This document shows positions 1 through 5,699 of a stretch of DNA of 9,600 bases, piece by piece. Numbering within the stretch: position 1 is the stretch's first letter; each line of letters starts with the position of its first letter. The stretch is from Verrucomicrobiota bacterium. Lineage in GTDB: Bacteria > Verrucomicrobiota > Kiritimatiellia > JAAZAB01. The notes beneath the pieces are model-generated. The model saw only the letters and a program-made list of their open reading frames with translations, made no database searches and was not told where the DNA came from. The DNA lies in contig JAHIMN010000127.1 of assembly GCA_018896395.1 (NCBI GenBank), forward strand, positions 1 through 9,600. The letters run 5' to 3'. A program made the position numbers and the translations under genes.

Positions 1-19
1 GGTTTCCGCCATAGGCTGA

Positions 20-34
20 CCCGCCTTCGGCGGG
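20..34. repeat. short GC-rich palindrome in non-coding left edge
   Basis: A perfect 6-bp palindrome, CCCGCC/GGCGGG, closes a TTC loop. Positions 1-162 hold no supportable gene. The palindrome could be the terminator of a gene left of the window or part of a dispersed palindromic repeat. A loosely similar GC-rich hairpin lies at 6965-6995. There is no T-run on either side, so a terminator role is uncertain. Confidence 0.45.
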
Positions 35-162
35 AATGGCAGATACACCCCCCCTTTGAACTTGGAGCGCAAAACCGTAGATCGCGATCCATCAAGACCC
101 ACTTAAGCTTACGTTGCCGATCGAGGACTCGTGATCCTGTGGCAAAGCTCTGTGTGGCTTGT

Positions 163-211
163 TTCATTTTACATCAACCATTATCCATTTACCATTATCC
201 ATTATTCATTA
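163..211. repeat. AT-rich heptanucleotide repeat array (7 units)
   Basis: Seven consecutive 7-bp units follow a loose consensus WYCATTA: TTCATTT (163), TACATCA (170), ACCATTA (177), TCCATTT (184), ACCATTA (191), TCCATTA (198) and TTCATTA (205). The second unit is the most degenerate. The array ends 8 bp before the -35 box of the tRNA promoter, so it could act as an AT-rich upstream (UP-like) element; that role is inference. No spacers are present, so it is not a CRISPR array. Its 7-bp period matches the other intergenic repeats of this window although its sequence differs. Confidence 0.8.
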
Positions 212-219
212 AAGCCCTC

Positions 220-248
220 TTGACAACCAGGGGTACACACCCTATGAT
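220..248 (+). promoter_or_regulatory. sigma70-type promoter of tRNA-Met
   Basis: A perfect -35 box TTGACA (220-225) is separated by 17 bp from TATGAT (243-248), a 5/6 match to the -10 consensus. Transcription would start near 255, giving a short 5' leader before the mature tRNA end at 263. This is the strongest promoter-like sequence in the window. It may also serve the zinc ribbon-EIIA gene, which starts 48 bp after the tRNA with no visible terminator between. Confidence 0.8.
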
Positions 249-262
249 GTCCGCATTCTTAT

Positions 263-338
263 GGCGATGTAGCTCAGCTGGTAGAGCGGAGGACTCATAA
301 GCCTTAGGTCCGGGGTTCGACTCCCCGCGTCGCCACCA
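263..338 (+). tRNA. tRNA-Met (anticodon CAT), elongator type
   Basis: A full cloverleaf is visible. The 7-bp acceptor stem pairs 263-269 with 328-334 and contains one U-G pair (268/329). The D arm lies around GCTCAGCTGGTAGAGC. The anticodon loop CTCATAA (294-300) has CAT at 296-298. The T arm has a 5-bp stem (311-315/323-327) and loop TTCGACT. The discriminator base is A335 and CCA is encoded at 336-338. CAT anticodons also occur in initiator tRNA and in the lysidine-modified tRNA-Ile2. Pairing at acceptor position 1-72 (G-C) excludes a typical bacterial initiator. Pairs 4-69 and 5-68 (G-C, A-U) differ from the C-G pairs typical of tRNA-Ile2, so elongator Met is preferred. The base closing the anticodon stem is an A-G mismatch (293/301). 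Confidence 0.95.
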
Positions 339-386
339 TAATAATATAGCAAACGCATCAACGCCCATAATAGCAGGAGAACGATT

Positions 387-1277
387 GTGATAACAACGCC
401 CGAAGCCGTGTCGACAAATGGAAACAATGCCAACAATGTCCATCCCCTGTTAAACAGTCTCGTTCAGCTCCAGGAACTGATCCTGGTTCGCTCCGAACAG
501 GATGCGGCCATGTCCGACAAGCACCTGTCCCAGCTGGATGAATCCATTCAATCCCTGCTGGACGCGCTGCCGGAGGATGTGCGCCTCCTGTTCCAGAAGA
601 TCCAAAAGAAGGACCTCCTGGCGATTGTGCCGATCTCGAACAATGTCTGTTCCGGATGCGGGTTGACCCTGCCGGTCAGCCTGGTTTATGCCGTGCGCGC
701 CGCCGAAAAACTTCACCAGTGCACCAACTGCGCGCGCATCCTGTACTACCCCGAAGTCCGGCCCCGCCGCCTGAGCAAAAAAATGGGCGGGCGCTTCGAA
801 CCCCGGCGGCCGGGCATCGCCCGGTTCTCTTCACCCACGCTGATGATTCCCAATCTAAAGGCCACCGAGCGTGACAAGGCGATCGCCGAACTGGCCCGGA
901 AGATGGCGGGGGAAGGATTCGTGGACGACAGCGAGAAGCTGATCAAGGAGGCCATCAAGCGCGAGGCGATTATTAACACGGCCGTGGATCACGGCCTGGC
1001 GTTCCCGCACGTCCGGGGCGTCGAAGGCGGCGGACTGACTCTGGCCCTGGGCATCAGCCATAAGGGCATTCGCGCCAACCCGTCCGAACGCACCTTGACG
1101 CACATCGTGTTTTTTATCGTCATCCCGACGGCGGCCAGCGTCTTTTATTTGCGCCTGCTTTCCGGCATCGTCCAGACTTTTTCCAAAAAGAATGAGCGCG
1201 AGAAACTGCTCGAAGCCCAGACACCGGAAGAATTATGGGCCGCCCTCGTTAAGACCACGCGGAACACCATCAAGTAA
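387..1277 (+). CDS. zinc ribbon-PTS EIIA (fructose/Ntr type) fusion protein
   Basis: 296 aa, probably cytoplasmic. Residues about 20-80 are helical and charged, like the end of a coiled coil. Residues 85-121 form a C4 zinc ribbon with Cys88/Cys91 and Cys112/Cys115, followed by ARILYY. This matches the CT398/zf-RING_7 pattern (CxxC...CxxCxRILY). A basic, proline-rich linker spans about 122-150. Residues about 162-290 resemble a PTS EIIA type-2 domain. The motif GLAFPHVR places the likely phosphorylated histidine at His208, and the later GI/LTHIVFFIV-type core and 'LLSGIVQTFS' also fit EIIA-Fru/PtsN. No EI, HPr, EIIB or EIIC is in the window, so a regulatory EIIA-Ntr-like role is likelier than sugar uptake. 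The start is GTG at 387, preceded by AGGAGA (375-380) at 6-nt spacing. It lies 48 bp after tRNA-Met and is convergent with the ktr operon. Both domain calls are by motif; the biological role of the fusion is unknown. Confidence 0.85.
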   Translation: MITTPEAVSTNGNNANNVHPLLNSLVQLQELILVRSEQDAAMSDKHLSQLDESIQSLLDALPEDVRLLFQKIQKKDLLAIVPISNNVCSGCGLTLPVSLVYAVRAAEKLHQCTNCARILYYPEVRPRRLSKKMGGRFEPRRPGIARFSSPTLMIPNLKATERDKAIAELARKMAGEGFVDDSEKLIKEAIKREAIINTAVDHGLAFPHVRGVEGGGLTLALGISHKGIRANPSERTLTHIVFFIVIPTAASVFYLRLLSGIVQTFSKKNEREKLLEAQTPEELWAALVKTTRNTIK

Positions 1278-1281
1278 ACAA

Positions 1282-1323
1282 CCGGACGACGGACGGCTGA
1301 TTCTGATTTCTGACTATTGGCTG
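1282..1323. repeat. heptanucleotide repeat array at convergent junction
   Basis: Right after the stop of the zinc ribbon-EIIA gene, units of 7 bp run CCGGACG (1282), ACGGACG (1289), GCTGATT (1296), CTGATTT (1303), CTGACTA (1310) and TTGGCTG (1317). The first two belong to the CGGACGA family also seen at 5657-5831. The later ones drift towards a CTGATTY consensus. The array fills most of the 57-bp gap between two convergent genes. No conventional stem plus T-run terminator is visible there. Confidence 0.65.
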
Positions 1324-1334
1324 CCTGCCTTGGA

Positions 1335-1715
1335 TCAATCGAAGTAGATCCGCACGTCGTAGTCCGAACTGTAAAAGCCGCTGTTGACTTCGAGCACGGT
1401 AAGCTTGCCTTCCAGCACGTCCACATCGCCCCGCCAGGCGCGAATGCCGTGGGACTCATCCAGCACCACGCGGTGGATGGCGGGCGCCAGATCGAAGGCG
1501 GCATTGTCAAAATCCGACACCCGGTTGGTATAATATCCATTCAGGTACACATTCACGCCGTCTGCCGTGCGATTGTCCACGATGATGCTCCCCATCCCCG
1601 CCGGCGGCGTGTGATTCCAATCGTCACAATCGCAAGCGCACAGACCCAGCGCCAGAATCATCCCGAGCGCAAGGCGGGCGCCCCATCCGCAGTGTTTTGT
1701 CCGGAAAGCTAGCAT
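1335..1715 (-). CDS. small lipoprotein, PEGA-like beta domain, third gene of ktr operon
   Basis: 126 aa. A hydrophobic signal segment (about residues 13-27) ends in LCAC, so Cys28 is the likely lipidated residue; the cluster Cys26/Cys28/Cys30 makes the exact site uncertain. After Thr/Pro-rich residues, 42-126 look all-beta: GSIIVDN, VNVYLNGYYTNRV, FDLAPAIHRVVLDE, DVDVLEGKLTVLEV. This order (short strand, surface-loop 'NG', 'L-P-x-x-H-R-V', 'V-x-x-G-K-x-x-x-L') recalls PEGA domains, but the match is weak. The start ATG at 1715 has AGAGGTG (1720-1726) upstream. It begins 21 bp after the ktrA stop, so it is probably the last gene of ktrB-ktrA-lipoprotein. The function is unknown; a role in envelope or osmotic homeostasis is only suggested by the operon. 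Confidence 0.75.
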   Translation of the reverse strand: MLAFRTKHCGWGARLALGMILALGLCACDCDDWNHTPPAGMGSIIVDNRTADGVNVYLNGYYTNRVSDFDNAAFDLAPAIHRVVLDESHGIRAWRGDVDVLEGKLTVLEVNSGFYSSDYDVRIYFD

Positions 1716-1736
1716 GGATCACCTCTCTTAAGTTGT

Positions 1737-2420
1737 CTAAATCGAGCCCTCGCTCAGTTCTTTTTCAAGCTTGCGCAGTTTTTCATCAGTTCCGAAAATC
1801 ACCATGGTGTCACCCAATTCGATGACATCATCGGCATTGGGACTGATGATGGTTTCCTGGGCATCATCCGACTGCTTGGCACGCCGCAAGACCAGCACGG
1901 TAACACCGTAGGTCTTGCGGATTTTCGATTCGGCCAAAGTCTTGCTGACAACCTGCAGTGGCGCCTGGATTTCCAGGATACTGACGCCTTCCGCGACTTC
2001 AACATAGTCCAACACCGAGGGCGCCACGAGCGTGCGCGCCATGCGCGCGGCCATATCCTTGTCCGGATATGCGATACGGTCCGCGCCCACGCGACTCAGC
2101 ACCTTGCCATGCATATCGCTGGCCGCCTTGGCAATAACTAAGGGAATCTTCATTTCCTTGAGCGCCAGGGTAGCCAGAATACTGCATTCCATATCGGAGC
2201 TGACCGCCACGATAGCTATGTCGCAATCGCGGAATCCGGCCGCTTCCAGGGCGCCTTCCTCGGTGGCATCCCCCTCCATGGCCTTGGCTACAATGCCGGC
2301 CATGTGATCCACCACGTCGCGGTCGCGGTCCAGCAAAAGCACTTCCACGCCGCGTTCCGCCAGCGCCTGAGCCAAACTGGAACCAAACCGCCCACTGCCG
2401 ATAATTCCGATTCTTCTCAT
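1737..2420 (-). CDS. ktrA: KtrA/TrkA-type K+ uptake regulatory subunit (RCK)
   Basis: 227 aa, cytosolic gating ring subunit of a Ktr-type K+ transporter. Residues 1-130 form the RCK_N Rossmann domain. The dinucleotide/nucleotide loop is GIIGSGRFG (Gly8, Gly10, Gly13), and an acidic residue at the end of strand 2 (LLLDRD, Asp31) is expected to contact the ribose of ATP/ADP or NAD(H). A second half with MEGDATEEGAL (48-58) fits the usual RCK fold. Residues about 135-220 form the RCK_C (TrkA-C) domain, ending in VIELGDTMVIFGT. The length matches KtrA (about 220 aa) rather than double-domain TrkA (about 458 aa). It starts 10 bp after ktrB with GGGAGA (2425-2430) before ATG, so the two are surely cotranscribed. 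The symbol is assigned from single-RCK length and the KtrB-type partner. Confidence 0.93.
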   Translation of the reverse strand: MRRIGIIGSGRFGSSLAQALAERGVEVLLLDRDRDVVDHMAGIVAKAMEGDATEEGALEAAGFRDCDIAIVAVSSDMECSILATLALKEMKIPLVIAKAASDMHGKVLSRVGADRIAYPDKDMAARMARTLVAPSVLDYVEVAEGVSILEIQAPLQVVSKTLAESKIRKTYGVTVLVLRRAKQSDDAQETIISPNADDVIELGDTMVIFGTDEKLRKLEKELSEGSI

Positions 2421-2430
2421 GACGTCTCCC

Positions 2431-3807
2431 TTACCCGATGTTCACATCCTCTTCCGGAAACCGGACCAGTTGCCGGGTGTCCTTCAAGCCCACAACCAAC
2501 ACCATGGTGAGCGGCCCGACCCGGCCGATAAACATGCCCAAAATAATGAGCAGTTTGCCCATAACTGTCAACCCCGGCAGAATACCGGTTGACAAACCCA
2601 CTGTACCAAAAGCGGAAATGGTTTCAAATAACAATGCTTCCGGGGTAAACTGCGCCGCCACCAAGGCACTTTCCTCGCTAACCAGCAACAGGCCGTAGAG
2701 TCCGCCGACCACGACGATCCCCAGCAGAAACACGGACAGTGCCTCTTCCACCACGCGGACCGAAATCGTCCGGCCCTTGAAGATCGTTTCCCGTTTCCCG
2801 CGGATTATAGCCAGCATCGTGAACAGGAGCACCATGACCGTTGTGGTCTTGATCCCGCCGGCGGCGGACCCTGGGGATCCGCCGATAAACATCAACAGCA
2901 TGGTAACAAAGCGGGTGGCCGCGTGGGTCTGCGCCATGTCCACAACATTGAACCCCGCCGTGCGGGGCGTAATGGACTGGAACAGCGCGCAATTCAGTTT
3001 GTCGGCTACGTGCAGGGGCGCCAGGGTCTTATCCCATTCCAGCAGGGCAAATACCAGCCAGCCGGCCATAATCAGGACCACGGTAGCCAAGACTACAATC
3101 TTTGTGTGCAGCGACAGGCGTCCACGGGTGAGTCGGTTCTCCCGCCAGAATTTAAAGACCGAAAACTCGTTGATGACCAGAAAGCCAAGCCCACCGATGA
3201 TAATCAGCGCACCCATGGTCAATATGAAAAGCTTATCGTCGCGGACCGCTATAAGGCTGTCGGGGAACAGCGAAAAACCGGCATTGCAGAAGGCACTGAC
3301 GGCATGAAAGATCCCTTGGTAAAAGGCGCGCCCCGCCGTGACGCCATGCCCCATGATCAGCCGGATCATGAGTACCAGCGCGCCCACACCTTCTGCGACA
3401 AACGCGAACACAATCGTCCGGTAAAGCAACCGCTTGAGCTGGTTGGCCTCCTCCCCGCCCAGCGAGGCAGTCAGGGTCAATTCACTCTGAATACTCAGGC
3501 GCCGACCCAGCAGGACAAGGCAAACCGTCGCCAACGTCATAAACCCCAGCCCCCCCAGCTGAAAAAGGCCCAGCAAGACGAGCTGACCAAACAAGGAAAA
3601 ATAAATGCCGGGATCTACGATCGTGTGCCCGGTGACACACATGGCGCTGGTGGCCATGAACAGCGCCGTCAGGGGGTCTGTCCACTGGCCCGACCGGCTG
3701 GCCAGCGGGACCATCAGCAGGAGCGTGCCCAGGATAATCGGCACCGCCATGGCCTTGATAATAAACCATTGCGGCGCTTTGGTTTTTTCTTGGTTATTGA
3801 TGCCCAT
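2431..3807 (-). CDS. ktrB: KtrB/TrkH-type K+ channel-like transporter subunit
   Basis: 458 aa integral membrane protein of the SKT (Trk/Ktr/HKT) superfamily with four M1-P-M2 repeats. The four selectivity-filter glycines are visible: TSAMCVTG (Gly60), SAFCNAG (Gly177), TPRTAG (Gly285) and AFGTVG (Gly404). The glycine-rich intramembrane gating loop of the third repeat is GGSPGSAAGGIKTTT (309-323). The C-terminus VRFPEEDVNIG is typical of KtrB, and the 458-residue length also fits KtrB. Together with KtrA it would form a K+ uptake system, often Na+-coupled and regulated by ATP/ADP. It is the first gene of the operon and diverges from the trmJ-like gene across 42 bp. An AAGGGAAG stretch lies about 13 nt before ATG, too far for a good Shine-Dalgarno. 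The candidate promoter at 3815-3843 would give an almost leaderless mRNA. Confidence 0.95.
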   Translation of the reverse strand: MGINNQEKTKAPQWFIIKAMAVPIILGTLLLMVPLASRSGQWTDPLTALFMATSAMCVTGHTIVDPGIYFSLFGQLVLLGLFQLGGLGFMTLATVCLVLLGRRLSIQSELTLTASLGGEEANQLKRLLYRTIVFAFVAEGVGALVLMIRLIMGHGVTAGRAFYQGIFHAVSAFCNAGFSLFPDSLIAVRDDKLFILTMGALIIIGGLGFLVINEFSVFKFWRENRLTRGRLSLHTKIVVLATVVLIMAGWLVFALLEWDKTLAPLHVADKLNCALFQSITPRTAGFNVVDMAQTHAATRFVTMLLMFIGGSPGSAAGGIKTTTVMVLLFTMLAIIRGKRETIFKGRTISVRVVEEALSVFLLGIVVVGGLYGLLLVSEESALVAAQFTPEALLFETISAFGTVGLSTGILPGLTVMGKLLIILGMFIGRVGPLTMVLVVGLKDTRQLVRFPEEDVNIG

Positions 3808-3811
3808 GACC

Positions 3812-3843
3812 TATACTATCTTCCCTTGAAACCTGACAGTCAA
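3812..3843. promoter_or_regulatory. overlapping divergent promoters of ktrB and trmJ-like gene
   Basis: On the minus strand TTGACT (3843-3838) is 17 bp from GATAGT (3820-3815), a candidate ktrB promoter (5/6 and 4/6 matches). On the plus strand TATACT (3812-3817) is a good -10, with a poor -35 TTGGTT at 3790-3795 (16-bp spacer). The two -10 boxes overlap by three bases, so the promoters would be mutually exclusive. The motif calls are by eye. Confidence 0.4.
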
Positions 3844-3849
3844 GCGCAA

Positions 3850-4608
3850 GTGAACACCCTGGCCCACATCCGCATCGTGCTCTGCCGTCCGATCTACGGC
3901 GGCAACATTGGCTCCGTCTGCCGAGCCATGGCTAACATGGGGCTCTCCGATCTGGTGATAGCCGGCGCCGGAGCTTTCGATCCGCTGGAAGCCCGCAAGA
4001 TGGCCTGCTGGGCCACCGATATCCTGGAATCCTGCCGGCGGGTCGCCACCCTGGCGGAAGCGCTCGCTGACTGCGCCCTCGTGTTCGGCGCTACGGCGCG
4101 GACGGGACTTTACCGCCAACATACGCGCTCGCCCCGGGATTGGGCGCCGGGCATCCTGGCCAACGCGCACGCTGGTCGGGTCGCCTTGCTCTTCGGACCG
4201 GAGAATGATGGCCTGAGCAACGAGGATCTGGAGCAATGCCACCACTTGATCCGTATCCCCTCCACGCCGGTATATCCCTCGCTCAACCTGGCCCAGGCAG
4301 TCATGATTTGCATGTATGAGCTTTACGCGGCCAGCGGTGTGTTCGAGCCCCTGCCGGAAAAATCGCCGTTAGCCGAAAGCGGCATGAAGGAGCGCATGTT
4401 CGCCATGTGGGAACAGGTCCTCCTGGAAATCGGTTTCATGGAACTCGCCAAGGCCCGGCACATGATGCTGGGGGTTCGCCGTATTTTTGCGCGCGGCGCA
4501 CTGAGCGAAGATGATGTCCGTATCCTCATGGGGATTGCCCGGCAAACCAGCTGGTATGCCGATCAGAAGGGGAAAAAGCCGGAAGTATCTTTGGATGGAC
4601 ATCCATAA
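3850..4608 (+). CDS. trmJ: TrmJ-like tRNA 2'-O-methyltransferase (SPOUT/SpoU)
   Basis: 252 aa from GTG at 3850. It is a SAM-dependent SPOUT enzyme; TrmJ methylates the ribose of nucleotide 32 in the tRNA anticodon loop. Motif 1 is IRIVLCRPIYGGNIGSVCRA (Asn19, Arg25). Motif 2 is LLFGPENDGLSNEDL (113-127, Glu118). Motif 3 is YPSLNLAQAV (142-151), the knot region that binds SAM. The C-terminal helices (MKERMFAMWEQVLLEIGF ... LMGIARQTSWYAD) match the TrmJ extension and argue against the shorter TrmL. The same open frame continues far upstream antisense to ktrB, but homology begins at 'THLAHIRIVL'-type residues near 3862, so the long extension is not coding. An alternative start is TTG at 3826. 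No clear Shine-Dalgarno precedes either start. Substrate specificity is inferred from family similarity. Confidence 0.9.
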   Translation: MNTLAHIRIVLCRPIYGGNIGSVCRAMANMGLSDLVIAGAGAFDPLEARKMACWATDILESCRRVATLAEALADCALVFGATARTGLYRQHTRSPRDWAPGILANAHAGRVALLFGPENDGLSNEDLEQCHHLIRIPSTPVYPSLNLAQAVMICMYELYAASGVFEPLPEKSPLAESGMKERMFAMWEQVLLEIGFMELAKARHMMLGVRRIFARGALSEDDVRILMGIARQTSWYADQKGKKPEVSLDGHP

Positions 4609-4630
4609 ATCAGGCGGCTCTGCTTTCCCA

Positions 4631-4659
4631 TTGCGACGGGCCGGCGGGTTTGCTATCCT
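4631..4659 (+). promoter_or_regulatory. candidate sigma70 promoter for nadD-rsfS
   Basis: TTGCGA (4631-4636), a 17-bp spacer and TATCCT (4654-4659). TG at 4651-4652 supplies an extended -10. It lies in the 79-bp gap after the trmJ-like stop, and the predicted start site near 4666 would leave room for the ribosome binding site at 4673-4680. Confidence 0.5.
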
Positions 4660-4672
4660 TTGATTCAAATTC

Positions 4673-4680
4673 AAGGAGAG
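4673..4680 (+). promoter_or_regulatory. ribosome binding site that places the nadD start at CTG
   Basis: AAGGAGAG lies 7 nt before CTG at 4688. An in-frame TGA stop at 4661 bounds the frame, and no ATG, GTG or TTG in frame occurs between that stop and TTG at 4745. This site therefore decides for a CTG start. Confidence 0.7.
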
Positions 4681-4687
4681 TGTATTT

Positions 4688-5302
4688 CTGAAGACACGTA
4701 TCGGTATCTTAGGCGGTTCTTTCAATCCGGTCCATCTCGGCCACTTGATCCTGGCGCAGGACGCCCTGGAGACATTCGATCTTGCCGCCGTGCTGTTTGT
4801 CCCCTGCGATCATCCCCCCCATAAACCCGCGGCTTCGCTGGTGTCCGTCGAGCACCGTATGGCCATGCTGGAGGCCGCCCTGACCGGTTCGCTCCCCTTC
4901 GAGGTGTGTGACCTGGAAATCAGGCGCGGCGGCACCTACTCCATCGACACCGTTCGCGCCCTGGCCAAGCACTACCCGAAGGATGATCTGGTCTTTATCA
5001 TTGGCTCCGACACCCTGCCGGAACTCCATCTCTGGAAGGACATGCGGGAACTGCTCCGGCTCTGCCGGTTTGTGACCCTGGCCCGGCCAGGATTCGACCT
5101 TAAGGCCATGACGGAAAAGAGCTTGAACCTGGAGCCGGACTTGGCCCAGGCTTTGCTGGCCAATGTGGCCATCGGCCACCAGGTGGATATATCAGCCTCG
5201 GATATTCGTCATCGTGTTGCGGAAGGCATGAGCATCCGCTACCTGGTGCCGGATGCCGTGGACATGTACATAGCGGAACACAGGCTCTATTCCCTGGGGT
5301 AA
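4688..5302 (+). CDS. nadD: nicotinate-nucleotide adenylyltransferase NadD, CTG start
   Basis: 204 aa, the usual NadD size. It transfers AMP from ATP to nicotinate mononucleotide, giving deamido-NAD in NAD synthesis. Residues 5-20 read IGILGGSFNPVHLGHL, with the nucleotidyltransferase HxGH motif at His16-Leu-Gly-His19. Further family signatures are FVPCDHPPHKP (about 36-46), GGTYSIDTV, FIIGSDTLPELHLWKD and, near the end, ISASDIRHRVAEGMSIRYLVPDAV, which carries the second ATP-binding SxxxIR motif. The first canonical start codon in frame is TTG at 4745, but starting there would delete GGSFNPVHLGH and inactivate the enzyme. The frame upstream up to the TGA at 4661 holds only CTG (4688) in the right place behind AAGGAGAG, so CTG is chosen. 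A sequencing error changing ATG to CTG cannot be excluded. It is followed 4 bp later by rsfS, the common nadD-rsfS arrangement. Confidence 0.93.
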   Translation: MKTRIGILGGSFNPVHLGHLILAQDALETFDLAAVLFVPCDHPPHKPAASLVSVEHRMAMLEAALTGSLPFEVCDLEIRRGGTYSIDTVRALAKHYPKDDLVFIIGSDTLPELHLWKDMRELLRLCRFVTLARPGFDLKAMTEKSLNLEPDLAQALLANVAIGHQVDISASDIRHRVAEGMSIRYLVPDAVDMYIAEHRLYSLG

Positions 5303-5306
5303 CTTT

Positions 5307-5699
5307 ATGAATCGTTCCATGCTCGAATCAACGGAACTGGCGAAGATCATCGCCGACGGCCTGGCCGATAAAAAAGGCAGTGACATCACGATCTATGACG
5401 TGCGAACCCATTCGGACATCACGGATTTTCACGTGCTGGCCACCGGTTTGAACCCACCGCACCTCAAGGCCCTCTTCAATGAAACCCGCCTGCGGATGAA
5501 GGCCCACGACCTGGCCTGCTACCGCAAATCCGGGATGCCGGACAGCGGGTGGATCGTGGCCGATTATATTGACGTGGTCTTACACCTGTTCAATCCTGCC
5601 GCGCGCCAATACTACGCTCTCGACGTCTTGTGGAAGGAAATGCCGCGGCTGGCCATCGGACACCAGATGTCGGACGCCGGACGACTGACGCCGGACTGA
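5307..5699 (+). CDS. rsfS: ribosomal silencing factor RsfS
   Basis: 130 aa. RsfS (RsfA/Iojap) binds ribosomal protein uL14 and blocks subunit joining when nutrients are scarce. The core fits the family: KGSDITIYDVRTHSDITDFHVLATG (23-47), then PDSGWIVADYIDVVLHLFNPAARQYYALDVLW (78-109). The start ATG at 5307 lies 4 bp after the nadD stop, with a GGGG stretch (5296-5299) as a weak ribosome site, so translation is probably coupled to nadD. Family members normally end shortly after the 'Y-x-L-x-x-L-W' helix. Here about 13 extra residues (118-130, ending MSDAGRLTPD) are encoded by the heptanucleotide repeat that starts at 5657. The tail therefore looks recruited from repeat DNA rather than conserved. 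Confidence 0.95.
   Translation: MNRSMLESTELAKIIADGLADKKGSDITIYDVRTHSDITDFHVLATGLNPPHLKALFNETRLRMKAHDLACYRKSGMPDSGWIVADYIDVVLHLFNPAARQYYALDVLWKEMPRLAIGHQMSDAGRLTPD

Noticed and set aside
263..338. tRNA as an integration (attachment) site
   Set aside because: No integrase gene, no repeat of the tRNA 3' end and only housekeeping genes downstream in this window.
195..443. Minus-strand open frame across the tRNA, with a peptide reading RRGESNPGPKAYESSALPAELHRH
   Set aside because: This is the well-known spurious peptide made by reading a tRNA gene on its opposite strand; there is no independent evidence of coding.
1317..1712. Plus- and minus-strand frames of 131 codons around the lipoprotein gene
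   Set aside because: They conflict with the lipoprotein frame, which has a lipobox and a well-placed ribosome site.
2923..3849. 309-codon upstream extension of the trmJ-like frame, antisense to ktrB
   Set aside because: It is highly charged and low-complexity, has no family resemblance and is explained as the shadow of the membrane protein KtrB; TrmJ homology begins just after GTG 3850.
3811..4245. Minus-strand frame of 144 codons within the trmJ-like gene
   Set aside because: It is antisense to a confidently assigned gene, with no recognisable domain or ribosome site.
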